In this document: positions 33,705 to 44,552 of the stretch, one piece after another
How the letters are laid out: each line of letters starts with the position of its first letter
Position numbering within the stretch: position 1 is the first letter of the stretch
NCBI GenBank assembly: GCA_033977485.1
Contig: CM066988.1
Span: forward strand, 140,499,359 to 140,563,358
Length of the DNA stretch: 64,000 nt
Direction: 5' to 3'
Source of the DNA: Hydrangea macrophylla
Lineage: Eukaryota > Streptophyta > Magnoliopsida > Cornales > Hydrangeaceae
The notes under the pieces: model-generated
The model's database searches: none
Seen by the model: the letters and a program-made list of their open reading frames with translations, nothing else
Told to the model about the DNA's origin: nothing
Made by a program: the position numbers and the translations under genes

Positions 33705-33711
33705 TATAAAT
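33705..33711 (+). promoter_or_regulatory. TATA box of the hAT transposase gene
   Basis: TATAAAT lies 400 bp upstream of the start codon; an AT-rich leader follows, with an AGGTAAATTT site at 33962 that may begin a leader intron. Confidence 0.5.
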
Positions 33712-34111
33712 ACTAAACCTCCCACAACATATTTTCTCATACAAAAATCAATTTTCTCTCTCTATTCTCTACTTTCTCTATACTACTCCATAAACTACAA
33801 GTCTACAAGCACTTCTACTCTACAAGTTGGTGATTCAATTATCAAAGCTCTAATTTGTAAAGGCACTTCTAGTCTTCTACAACTTGAACTTACAAGCTCT
33901 CAAGTCTCAAGTCTTATTATAATTTATAGTTGTTCACTTCTTCTTTTACTACTATAAGTTGAGGTAAATTTATTTATTCTCGATTTACCTTTTTCCGAAA
34001 AAAAAAATTTATTTATTGTTTCACTTCTTGCTTTATTAGTTGCTTATTTAATTGTTAGTATTTTTAATCTTTTATATTTCTTTCCCCTCTTTTTTTTTTT
34101 TTTAAAAAAAA

Positions 34112-36238
34112 ATGGCATCTCACTCAAGATCTTCAAAAACTAGGGAAGGCCCAACTTATGACTTTGAAAATTTAGATTATGGGGAAAGAAATGAGATTAA
34201 TGATTTGGAATTGGAGGATGATGATGACGTTGAAATTATGGGGTCTAATCCATCTGAACCATCTCCTTCAAATCCTAATGATCCAAGTCCCACCACTGAA
34301 AGAAAATTAAAATCACCTGTTTGGTTATTTTTTAAATTAAATGACGAAAAAAATGGAGCTATTTGCAAAATATGCGGACTCAAATTTTCTTACAAAGGTG
34401 GAGGAAATAATACACTTAAAAGGCACATCATGAGCAAACATAAAGGTGCATGGGAAGCAGGTACCGCTCAAGCGGACGGCCTAGTACAATCCCAAATTTC
34501 TGCTTCTACTGGCACAAGTGTTGGAACTTTTCTTTATAATAAAAAAAAAATGAGGGAAGGCTTGGCAAAATTTGTTTGTGCATCCGATATGCCTTTTACT
34601 TTAGTTGAAGAAGAGTGTTTTACACGTTTTATTCAAACTTTTTTACAACCAGCCTACCAACCTATTACTAGAAATACTCTTAGAAGTGATATACAATCTG
34701 TTTTTCAACAAACCAAAAAAAAATTAATTGAGAATTTTTCTACTTTTAATTGTACAATTGCATGCACTTCCGATTTGTGGACTGGTTGTAATAAAACGGA
34801 ATATATATGTATAACGGCGCATTTTGTAGATGAAAATTGGAATATGAATAAAAATATCATTGCTTTTCGTGCATTAGACTATCCTCATACTAGTGAAAAT
34901 ATATATAACTATATAATCAATGTTTTTAATGAGTATGATATTATGAAAAAAATTATAAGCATTACTTTTGACAATGCTAGTGCTAATACAAATGCTATTA
35001 ATATGTTTAAAGATCTTATGCGCCCAATGTTGAATGAAAAATTATTTCATGGTCGTTGTGTATGTCATATCATTAATTTGATTATCCAAGATGGATTAAC
35101 AAAAATTGATGATCACATACTTAAAATTAGAGAGGCAGTGGTCTTTTGTTGTTCAACGCCTAAGCGTCTACAAGCATTTTATGGTGTTTGTAAACAAAAT
35201 CGTCTTAATCCAAAGAAATTGCAAACTGATATTAAAACTCGTTGGAATTCTACTTATCTTATGATAGATTCTTGTAAAAAGTATAGTAATATTATTACTC
35301 AATTTGTTAATTTTAATTATCCATCACTAAACTTGACTTCAAACGATTGGGATATGGCATTTGACTTTCATGGATTTTTAGAAGTATTTTACAATGCTAC
35401 AAATAAACTTTCCGGTGTTTACTATTCTACTTCTTGTTTAGTTCTTATGGAATTATATAATATGGCTCATACATTTCATAGTTATAAACAAAAAAATGAC
35501 ATTTTTATTGATATTTGCGAGAAAATGGAAAAAAAGTTTAAAAAATATTGGTCTTACATTCCACCTGTATTTTACTTATCTGCAATCTTGGATCCTAGAA
35601 TCAATTTTGATGGTGTTTGTGAAATGGTTAAACAAATATCTGATTTGATGCGAGGACCAGATGGTGAGCCTGATCTAGAAATAACTACTTCTGAAATGGA
35701 AAATACTTTGGAATCTTTATTTCGTATTTACTATGAAAAATATACAAATAAAGAAAGTGCTACTTCTTCTTCTACTTCTAATATTGAGTTAAGTTCGGGA
35801 CCGTCAGGTGGTTCTTGGGCGAGCCAGTTTCTCAGTCGAAAGAAACAAAAGGGTGTTAGTCAATCATTTGTAAGTAGCTCTAACATTCTTGGTGAATTAA
35901 ATAAGTATCGAGAAACAGAGTGGGAAAGTCGATTAACCAACGAGGAAATGGTCGATTTAAATCTTTTGACATGGTGGAAAGAACATGTAAGAACTTTCCA
36001 TGTTCTTTCCATCATGGCTCGTGATCTACTAACTCCTCCGGCTTCCACAGTTGCATCGGAGTCTGCTTTTAGTGTAGGTGGAAGGGTGCTAGAGGAAAGG
36101 AGGAGCAGATTATCTCCTGATATGCTTGACTGCTTGATGTGCTTGAAGGATTGGGACCGTGCACAATATCGAACTCAAAACCGCCAAGATCCTATTCTTG
36201 AAGACTTCGCAAATTTGGAAGTTACGGAAGAAAATTGA
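34112..36238 (+). CDS. hAT transposase, BED zinc finger type (RICESLEEPER-like)
   Basis: 708 codons, open throughout, ATG after a poly-A stretch. The N terminus is acidic (ELEDDDDVE). A BED zinc finger spans about residues 68-111: Cys85, Cys88, His105, His110. The RNase-H-like catalytic part shows CTSDLWT (Asp221), ITFDNASAN (Asp287), GRCVCHIINL (Cys316, His319) and TRWNSTY. The C terminus holds the hAT dimerisation region (DLLTWWKEHVRTFHVLSIMA; ASTVASESAFSVGGR, with Glu at about 650). All core features of an active hAT transposase are present and length is normal. It acts in the nucleus on the element's ends. A domesticated gene is unlikely because intact inverted tips and a perfect target duplication surround it. 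Confidence 0.95.
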   Translation: MASHSRSSKTREGPTYDFENLDYGERNEINDLELEDDDDVEIMGSNPSEPSPSNPNDPSPTTERKLKSPVWLFFKLNDEKNGAICKICGLKFSYKGGGNNTLKRHIMSKHKGAWEAGTAQADGLVQSQISASTGTSVGTFLYNKKKMREGLAKFVCASDMPFTLVEEECFTRFIQTFLQPAYQPITRNTLRSDIQSVFQQTKKKLIENFSTFNCTIACTSDLWTGCNKTEYICITAHFVDENWNMNKNIIAFRALDYPHTSENIYNYIINVFNEYDIMKKIISITFDNASANTNAINMFKDLMRPMLNEKLFHGRCVCHIINLIIQDGLTKIDDHILKIREAVVFCCSTPKRLQAFYGVCKQNRLNPKKLQTDIKTRWNSTYLMIDSCKKYSNIITQFVNFNYPSLNLTSNDWDMAFDFHGFLEVFYNATNKLSGVYYSTSCLVLMELYNMAHTFHSYKQKNDIFIDICEKMEKKFKKYWSYIPPVFYLSAILDPRINFDGVCEMVKQISDLMRGPDGEPDLEITTSEMENTLESLFRIYYEKYTNKESATSSSTSNIELSSGPSGGSWASQFLSRKKQKGVSQSFVSSSNILGELNKYRETEWESRLTNEEMVDLNLLTWWKEHVRTFHVLSIMARDLLTPPASTVASESAFSVGGRVLEERRSRLSPDMLDCLMCLKDWDRAQYRTQNRQDPILEDFANLEVTEEN

Positions 36239-36374
36239 AGAATCAAGAATTGAAGAATGAATATGAGAGTTGAAGATCATTTAGTTCCAAACAAATCAAT
36301 TGTAATACTCCTGGCCCGCATGAGTATAAACTGTGAACGGCTTTTTAAAAAAAAAAAATCCAATTCTGTAAAAT

Positions 36375-36925
36375 GTAATCTTTACTTTTTATTATACAAA
36401 TTAATGATAAGTAATCTTTATTTTTTATTAGACTATAATTTTAAATATCAAATAGTAGTAATCTCTTTAATTTTTATTGAATAATAAAAATTCTTTACTA
36501 TTTTTTTTTAATGAACTTTTTTTAAACTTTTAGTAATCACTAATCATTAATGAATAAATATTTACTTTTTATTATACAAATTATTGAAATTAATGATAAT
36601 AATCTTTATTTTTTATTAGACTACAATTTTTAAATATCAAATACTAGTAATCTCTTTAATTTTTATTGAATAATAAATATTCTTTACTTTTTTTTTTTGA
36701 ATGAACTTTTTTTAGTAATTACTAATCAATGTAATCATTAATGAATAAATCTTTACTTTTTATTGTACAATTTATGATAAGTAATCTTTATATTTTATTA
36801 GACTATAATTTTTAAATATCAAATAATAGTAATCTCATTAATTTTTATTGAATAATAAATATTATTTACTTTTTTTTTTTTGTTAAACAAATTTTTTTTA
36901 GTAATCACTAATCATTAGTGCATAA
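36375..36925 (+). repeat. Three tandem ~180-190 bp units in the 3' part of the hAT element
   Basis: TTTACTTTTTATTATACAAA recurs at 36381, 36561 and (one change) 36752, followed each time by related AT-rich sequence. Directly downstream of the transposase gene. Confidence 0.85.
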
Positions 36926-37021
36926 ACTAAACATATATAAAAAAAAAAGAGTAAAAGTCAAAACTCCCCCCAATTCCCAAACATTAAACTTTAAAAGTTA
37001 AAACTTTTCCCCCCCAAAACT

Positions 37022-37280
37022 CCGGTCCGGCCCGGCCCGGCCCGTTTATGGGCCCGTTCACGAACCCGTCCACGTGCCCGTCCATAAGCCCGGCCCGGCC
37101 CGGCCCGGCCCTAAGCCCGGCCCTAGTGAGCCCGGGCCACCGGTCCGGGGCGGACACCCCCCTCCCTTCCCCAAGCCCGGCCCGGCCCGGCCCGGCCCGA
37201 TTTTAGGTGAAGCCCGGCCCGGCCCGGCCCGAAGCCCGGTCAAGCCCGCTTTGACCGAGCCCGGCCCGGCCCGGCCCGTT
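37022..37280. repeat. GC-rich right subterminal array of the hAT element
   Basis: Tandem GGCCCGGCCC units mirror the left array. The open frames on both strands here are low-complexity artefacts. Confidence 0.7.
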
Positions 37281-37515
37281 TGACACCACTATATTTAAGG
37301 GCATTTTTGTCATTTACTATAAATTAAAAACATTTTGCACTATTGATGTTTGGTTCATTTGACGATTTGTACACTTAATGTTTAGGTCGTTTGGACAAGT
37401 TTTAATTTTATTTTATAAAAAAAATAAAAAGGGAAAAAGGTGCTTGGGCATAATTTTGGGTGCCTCTACTGATACCCTTTAATAATAATAAAAGACCTAT
37501 TCCAGATAAAATGAA

Positions 37516-37600
37516 GAGAGCATTTTGCTCACCCAAAAAATGGTTCACCAATGTTCACCGAAGCATTTGAACCATTTTTTGGGTGAGCAAAAGTATTTTC
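37516..37600. mobile_element. MITE, 85 bp, TGCTCACCC family (copy 2)
   Basis: Tips GAGAGCATTTTGCTCACCC and GGGTGAGCAAAAGTATTTTC. Flanks TAAAATGAA and TAAAATACA are a decayed 9-bp duplication. The empty site is preserved in the opposite foldback arm near 38430. Half the length of the copy at 7146. Confidence 0.85.
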
Positions 37601-37668
37601 TAAAATACAACAAATCCAAAGTTAAAGCCTATATATCTTAATTGGAATTTTAAATAAACTCTAATTAT

Positions 37669-38366
37669 AAAATTAAAAGAAATAAAATGAAATGAATAAA
37701 TTACAAAGAAAATACAATAAAAGATTTCCAAACAAGTCAGATATAATATTTTGGGTGAATAAATGCATAAGAAAAAGAGACAGGATTTACATGTGGTTTA
37801 TCGCTTTAAACTCAAAAATCTCACCATAATCCACAATTTTTTTTTTAACTAAACAAATGACTTTGATCCATAAATCTTACTATGATCCTAAACTTCTAAA
37901 GATTTTTTTATTTTGTAGGTGAAACTAGTGTTAAAAATAAAAGAATAAATAACACATATGATCTTTTTTATAAAAATTAAAAAATAAAAATGAAGAGATT
38001 TAATTGTTTGTCTTTGGGTAATTCTAAAACTCATGGATTAATGATGCAATTTTTTAAGTCCAAATATACAGTTTTCCAACCAAAAAAAAGAAAGAATAAT
38101 AGGTCAAGGACGCTACCCCAAGCCAACCCCAGGCTCAAATCATGGCTCTGTCACTGGTTGTAACACTTATTTGAATCAACACTAATTCCCATTGTGATTA
38201 ACAAATTATATATATATATATATATATATATTGGGCAAAAGAAAAAAAATCAAAAGTTTAGGAGATGTAGATACATATAACCTAAAATATATAAGGTAAA
38301 AGTAAATAATGTACTCTCACAAGGTGGTAAATTTAGCAAAAAAGATACAAGATTTAGTCTCACCCT
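37669..38366. other. Middle of the 33-39 kb foldback
   Basis: AT-rich, no gene, (TA)n at 38209-38231. Confidence 0.6.
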
Positions 38367-39056
38367 TTTAGAATTAGAGTTTATTTAAAATTCTAATTAT
38401 AATAGGTTTGATAATTTTAGATTTGTTTCATTTTATTTGGATTAGTCCTCTTACTATTATTAATGGGTAGCGGTAGAGGCACCCAAAAATTATGTCATAA
38501 CACCTTTTTTTTCATAAAAAAAAAATTAAACTTATCCAAACGACCAAAACATTATGGGTGCAAATCGTCAAATAAACCAAACATCTAGTGTATAAAATGC
38601 TTTTAATTTATAGTGAATGACTAAAATACCCTTAAATAAGTCACATGACTAGCATATGGGTAAATTTTCGTTAGTTTTTAACAGAAATTCTGATGGAAAG
38701 GTCACATTGCAACTCGTTATATACATTAATAGCTAGTTTGAGAAAATTAAAACATTATGGTGCAAAGCCCAAAACGATATATACATTAGGGGGTGCAAAA
38801 TGCTTTTTATCCCTTTTTTTTTTTGTTAAACACAATACATAACTGCCATACCCATCCCGGAAAATCTTATTATTTTAAAGGCATATATGTCTTAAATGGA
38901 ATTATTAATGTGGTTTAATAATTGTGGATAAGGTTGACCATGGGTCAACGGAAGGTGTCAAGAGAGGACACGGGAACATGGAAAATCATGTTGCATTGGC
39001 ATAGCTAAATGACATTTATGTGATTTAAATTTTATTTCACTTATTTGGTATTTTCA

Positions 39057-39668
39057 TGCATAGTAATTATACATGTGTAGTATAGTTTTTGATTGCTTTG
39101 ATCTAGTTTTAGATCGTTTGAACACTGTGGTGCGAACGTGAGTGATACGTTGCTTAAAAGGTAGGTTGTGTAGAGATTCCACCGAATTTAGTTTTCAAAC
39201 ATAATTTTGGACCCAAACGAGACTTAGTCGAAACTTTTGTAGATTTTAATTTCACTCGTAAAGGCATAAAATGGACGTGCGCGACGTTTCAGGAGTTAAT
39301 TAAATGTTCTGAGAACTCGCGGGGTAGTAAACGTTATTTCTATCAAGTTTTTCTTTACATAGGCATAATAATTATACCTGTGTAGTATAATTTCTTATTG
39401 TTTTGATCTAGTTTTAGATCGTTTGAACACTGTGGTGCGAACGTGAGTGATACGTTACTTAAAAGGTAGGTTGTGTAGTGATTCCACGGAATTTAGTTTT
39501 CGGACGTAATTTTGGACCCAAATGAGACTTAGTCGAAACTTTTGTAGATTTTAATTTCAATCGTAAAGGCATAAAATGGACGTGCGCAACGTTTCAGGAG
39601 TTAATTAGATGTTCTGAGAACTCGCAGGGTAGTAAACATGACTTCTAGGAAGTTTTTCTATAAATAGG
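39057..39668 (+). repeat. Tandem duplication (305-bp period) of the LTR A promoter region
   Basis: 39065 onward is repeated from 39370 onward (AGTTTTAGATCGTTTGAACA at offset 305). The downstream copy ends in TATAAATAGG (39659-39668); the same place in the upstream copy reads TTACATAGG. Confidence 0.9.
39659..39666 (+). promoter_or_regulatory. TATA box of solo LTR A
   Basis: TATAAATA, followed about 55 bp later by an AGAGGAGAGAG leader. The related minus-strand LTR has a matching TATATATAG box near 46152-46160. Confidence 0.6.
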
Positions 39669-41207
39669 TGAGGGTGGAGATTTCATTTGCCGAAACTTAT
39701 AAAAATATCGTTGGAGAGGAGAGAGAAAAGGGAGATTATTGCCATGGGCTTTGCGACGACAATCGGCGACCTTTCGTCCGTCTCTTTTCAACCAAAATTC
39801 ATATTTGAACTCTACAAGGTAAGGGCTACGTTTTGATAGTCTTTAGGCCACGTTTGGCTAAATTTTTATAAATTTCTAAATCTAGGAATTTGGGGAAAAC
39901 ACGTGTAAACTTGTAGGTTTCGCGTAGGATTGGAGATTTGGCGTTTAATCGGGCTGCTAGTCGTTCCCTCAAAGTTATACGACGATAGCTCGAGGTATGA
40001 ATTTATAGCCTATGTTATATAGGTGAAATACATGTTTTATATTTCGATGACGAAATTGTGATCCAGACAAAATCCATGTATCAATCTTTGGGCCGTTAAT
40101 TATGCACGTACTTAAATGTGAAAAGCATGTCTAAATTTACGCGAGCACGTATATGTGTTAAATGAGTATGTTTATGTGCCTATGTGGGTTAAAGAGGGAT
40201 TTGTGCTAATTCACCGTGAGACGTCCTCTCAAAGGGGGAGGATTAGTAGTGACGACGGTCACTTACCAAGAAAGGCATTAACGCGACATGTCGAAGAGGC
40301 ATGGGTCATGGTTGAGTCGTAAGACTTTGGATTGGTGAATGTGTACTTATTCCCTAGAGACCAATAGTTATGTGTTATGATGAGATTAAAGTATGATTTG
40401 TCATATATGCATATGTTAGAAATTGTGCACTCAGCATATAACTGAGCAATGAAGATTTACTCCATTGCAGGTATAAAGAAAGGCAAGAGGAAGCGAGAAG
40501 AGTGAGGCCGATGGGAATGCCGGGGATCCTCTTGTATATGTTTTGTCTTCTTTGCCAATCATTGTAATAATGAGCTTTTGAATAGATAGAACCATGGATT
40601 AAACTTGGAGGTTTTAGTGTGGATTTCATGATGTTGTAATAGGTATTAAAACTCTTTTGGGTTATGTGGTAATGAATCCAAACTCGTGGATTCATGTTTT
40701 GAATGCTTACTTTGTCAAATTCGAGGTTTAAAGGAATATGGATAGAGTTTTGTGAATTGTGCAAAACAAGCCTTAGGTTGTTCTGCTATTGTTTTTGTTC
40801 ATAGTTAATAAGCCTAAACTTTGTTTTGATAGCATGTTATAGCTTGTGTAGTTGGAATTAGTAATGCATGTTTGGAGTGGTGTAAAATGGTGGAGGTTGG
40901 ATGCCTTAAGCAAAATTATGCAGTATTGAGGGAATTCTGCTAAAGGGACCGGTCGAAGGGGGTTGTTCAACCGGTCGAAATACCCCCTGCCAGAATTCTT
41001 TTTCTACCTCTTCCTGAAAGAAATATAATTACGTTTTCAATTTTATACGGATTTCACAACTCGGAGGGTAATGTTTCCAAAAGTTTTATATACTCAAGGT
41101 TGTTTAAATTTCTTTCCTACTGCGTATAGTTATTTGTTGAGCCCTGGGTGGCATGCCACGTGTCCTATTTCCGCACATTAGCGGGATGGGTCGTGACAAT
41201 AACTATT

Positions 41208-41612
41208 AAAGTCCCTTTGGATTAGCCGAAATATTAAGTGATTCTTTTTTAAGTGATTGTTTTCTTTTTCTTTTTTTTTTGTTTTCATATTTTTAAGTGA
41301 TTGTTTTCATTTTTTTTTTCATAGCAAGTGATTGTTTTTTCAATGATAAAATATTAAGTTATTTAGTGTTTATGGTAGCTAGAATAATAAGTAATTATAT
41401 CAAACAAGAGGTTTTGGCAGAAAAATGTATAAAATGACCACAAAAAAAAAACATGTAAATATTTTTCAACATCGTTAAAATTTTATTGCATAGAGGAATT
41501 TTTGTCTTTTAATCAATTAAAAGTGGAATTAAGTGATTGTTTGAAAAAATAAGCTACTTTTTTTCAATAGATTTGTTTAAGTACTGAAAGTTTAAGCTAA
41601 CCCAAACACTTT
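41208..41612. mobile_element. Probable MITE, about 405 bp
   Basis: AAAGTCCCTTTGGATTAGC on the left is inverted to GCTAACCCAAACACTTT on the right; the interior has AAGTGATTGTTTT repeats. Another GCTAACCCAAACGGGCT tip at 42111-42127 suggests a second, related end. Confidence 0.5.
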
Positions 41613-42139
41613 ATTTCACATAACAATCACTTTTTTAATCTTGATTTCCACAATTCATCACTTAATTTTTAATTTTAAAAACATATACAATAGGCAACTT
41701 AGGATAAAGCCGCCAACAATGGTGTGAGTTAAACTAATGTATAAGATAGTTAAACTCAGTAAAACTTAAATTTTGTGGTATGAATAAGTTCGAAATAATG
41801 TACAGAAATAAGGCACAAACAAAGCTTTGAGATTCAAAGACGGCACAAACAAAGCCGTGAGACTTTTACACGGTACAGAGAATGCCACCTACTCCCACCA
41901 CAATACCTACACAACACACACACACACAAAGGAAAAGAAAAATGAAAAACTAACCATTAAATAAACAATTGGAGGCTTCATGGCACAACGTGTGATGTCT
42001 GGGTCCACACAGCATTGCTTGTGCCATGTGAAGGCTTTACGGCATTCTTTGAGTCACAACTTAGCTTAAGTTTGGGTTAAATTTACGTTTCGCATTGTGG
42101 ATTCCTAAGCTAACCCAAACGGGCTATTACTGTTGAATG
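41613..42139. other. Intergenic
   Basis: No gene is seen. The paired strings GGCACAAACAAAGC at about 41811 and 41841 are a small direct repeat. Confidence 0.6.
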
Positions 42140-42290
42140 TTTTCTCTCTTTTTTGAGCAACTGCTTAGTTTAGTTAGTAAAAAGGCTCTTTATGCCACGC
42201 ACAAGCAAGAGTTCAAACGTTGCCCCCTCCCTCGAGCCCCGACACTTATGTCCTCGAGCGAGACCACTATACCAAATGAGTCAAAAAAAA
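42140..42290 (-). mobile_element. tRNA-related SINE-like head
   Basis: On the minus strand TTTGGTATAGTGGTCTC (near 42278) matches a tRNA A box and CGTTTGAACTC (near 42215) a B box, with spacing close to that of tRNA genes. No defined 3' tail, so this may be a truncated SINE or a tRNA-like relic. Confidence 0.4.
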
Positions 42291-42449
42291 AAAAAGAAGT
42301 AGAAGAAGCAGAAGAAGAAAAGAAAAGAGTGTTCTCTCTTTCAATTATAGAACCCAAGGAATGTAGTTTAAAATTAGTTTTACTACCCAAAAAAAAAGTG
42401 AAAATCTTAATTGAATTATTCGGATTTATGAGAGGAGGTAACTTTTAAA

Positions 42450-43414
42450 GCATGTTTTACATTAGTAAAAAAGAGAAACATCAAAAAAAATTAAAAATTA
42501 AAAATGAAAGAAACAAATTAGCAAATCTCGCTAAAACTTCTTTTTTGACTTCTATGTAATTATTTTGAAAAAGTTTACCCTCTTATAATATTTATTTAAT
42601 TTTACAGATTGAAAATATTCCTTAACTATAAAAACCCCAAATTTAAAATTGTGATTGCAATCTAAAAATTGCAATTGGCGAGAAATAAATCAAAATTACT
42701 TTGGACCAATTACAATCACAAAGTGAATTTTGCAAAAACGACTCCTATGAATGGAATACCCACACACAGGGAGGTAGTGTAAAACAAATGGCATCATTGT
42801 AAAATGTTGCAGGATATTATTGAAAACAAGGCCACTGTTTTTTGGCGGCAATTGTGAAAGTAGAAATTTGGCAAAGAAAAAATTAGGCTATAAGTTCCTT
42901 GAGAATGAGTCAATAAGGCTAAAAAGATGGCCCAAAATTTGCTCATACCAAAAGGACACCTTTTTTTAAAGGTAATTCTATTCACACCCATCTTCTTTAC
43001 TTTTTATACCCACCTTTTAATAAAATTTTCACCTTCCAACTTTCCAAGTATACCCTTGTACAAAATGACGAAAAATTACAAGTAAATAAGCAAATCTCTA
43101 AAATAAATACTCTTTATACTCACCACTAGTAAATATAAAATCTATTATTAAAAAAAGATTCACACACACCCATCAGTATCAATAAACCCTACATAATATT
43201 GAAGTTAGTTTTATTCGAATATTTTTGTCATGGAAGATAATTTGAATAACTTAGACAAAAAGATAAAGCAAGAAGTATGCATTGTAACGCTCTTTTCATG
43301 ATTATCTTTTCGTTTTTCTACTATTTTATTTATTTATTTATATATTTATTTTCTGAAGTTGGTGTTCATGGAATCGAGTGTGTTCGAACTTTCAGTACAT
43401 AAAAAATTGCAAAC
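42450..43414. other. Intergenic
   Basis: AT-rich, no gene is seen. Confidence 0.6.
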
Positions 43415-43580
43415 GTTCTACCTCATACCACCAAACATTTATAAAATGTTTCCACCTCATATCACCGAACACTTATAACATGTTTCAACTCATACCACTG
43501 AACATTTGGTACTTGTTCCATTTAAATCCACCGAACAATTTTCAAATGTTCCACAACTTTCCATCGAACATTTTACAGAG
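43415..43580 (+). repeat. Minisatellite, about five ~33-bp units
   Basis: Units of the form CTCATACCACCGAACATTTA...ATGTTTCCA, diverged from each other. Confidence 0.65.
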
Positions 43581-43599
43581 TATTTTTTTTTTTTTGTAG

Positions 43600-44000
43600 A
43601 TTAACACACCTACTGAATATAGCAAAACTGAATCAGTTTGTGTGAGAGATTACACCAATGAATTCACTACGAATGAGGTAATATTGTTCTTATTGTAGAT
43701 CATTGATTATATTATCAACAACATATTGACCTTTTTTATTCACATTGTATGAGATGATTAAATGGACGAGTGACAATGGAAAAAAGAATGGACTTGTTAT
43801 CGTGATCAAGACATTAGACATGGGTGGCATTCAAGGAAGGAGACCGAGGATCACATTTGGTTGCCTCCTCTTTGGTCGGGTAAAAGATAACTTTAATGTG
43901 CGGTCTCGCCATCGTTTTCCATCCTCGCGATTATCGTGAGAAATACCAACTTCGTGTCGATTCATGTCAAAGTTTTGGAGGAACAAAGAGCATGATCCTG
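43600..44000 (+). pseudogene. FAR1/MULE-like N-terminal fragment
   Basis: A frame from about 43745 reads EMIKWTSDNGKKNGLVIVIK, TLDMGG and RRPRITFGC, the opening pattern of plant FAR1-related/MULE proteins (EEMI.W..D.G..NGFVVVIKRSD..G...R..LGCERSG). A possible earlier exon (VRDYTNEFTTNE, followed by GTAAT) is at about 43640-43680. The frame fails after about 43885. Homology ends at an LTR insertion (44006). The parent could be a domesticated gene or a Mutator-type transposase; too little remains to choose. Confidence 0.45.
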
Positions 44001-44552
44001 GCTACTATGACACTCGCTCCTGAGGTTAATTATTATTATATTGGCATACATTATTAATTATAAAATAATATTAGAGATGCATTTTGTGATGTGGATATTG
44101 ACTCACTAAGTTGACTATATGTATCCGTTTGGGAACCCAGATGTAGCCAACATGGCATTCCCCGATTGGGTCATGGGTTGTGAAGTCCCGGTGTGATGGG
44201 ACAGTGATGTGGAATCACTTTATACGCTTATGTGTTTTATTAAGGCTTATGTGAAATATTCAACTATACCGCTTTATTTCATGTTAGTTAGTTTGAGGTA
44301 CCTTTGTGAGTACGAATTGGATACGTTATATAATTAGTAGGCTAATTAGCAACTTCATAATATTATATGGGACCCATGCGAGACATAGAAATATACCCAT
44401 TTAGGTTTGGGATAATTTTAATATGGTTTTATAACTTGTAGGGGTTTAGTTGTAACATATTGGAACCTTGGGGGTTGTAAATGCAATTATTGAAACTTGA
44501 ATTACATGTTAAGTGACATGTGTCCTAGGAGACACATGCCAATCTATCTTTT

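Larger units (their letters stand above)
33325..37291 (+). mobile_element. hAT transposon, apparently complete, 3967 bp
   Basis: Inverted tips TAGAGGTGTCAA and TTGACACCACTA differ at one base. A perfect 8-bp duplication TATTTAAG flanks it (33317-33324 and 37292-37299), as expected for hAT. It contains an uninterrupted transposase (34112-36238), GC-rich subterminal arrays and a tandem repeat downstream of the gene. The matching empty site GACTTATTTAAGGGTA exists in inverted form at about 38630. Everything needed for autonomous movement seems present; activity is not shown. Confidence 0.92.
33130..38826. mobile_element. Foldback element with 460-bp arms, carrying two nested insertions
   Basis: The right arm (38367-38826) is the reverse complement of the left arm (33130-37668) once the hAT element and the 85-bp MITE are removed. 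Shared landmarks are GTCATGTGACTTATTTAAG, GATGTTTGGTT.ATTTGACG, GGGTGCCTCTAC and AATTTTAAATAAACTCTAATT. The original element would be about 1.63 kb with a 0.7-kb middle containing no gene. T-runs at both ends hide any target duplication. Confidence 0.75.
38844..41198 (+). mobile_element. Solo LTR A, 2355 bp
   Basis: Starts TGCCATACCC and ends GGGATGGGTCGTGACA, with a perfect 5-bp duplication ATAAC (38839-38843 and 41199-41203). No coding domains inside. A tandem-duplicated promoter block is at 39057-39668. Same family as the LTR at 44553, which is in the opposite direction. Confidence 0.88.

Noticed and set aside
41600..42127. One single MITE from 41208 to 42127
   Set aside because: Two separate right tips (41601 and 42111) make the boundary ambiguous; only the shorter version is listed.
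42137..42448. 103-codon frame with Lys/Glu-rich middle
   Set aside because: The charged part is a poly-A and AGAAGA stretch next to a tRNA-like SINE head.
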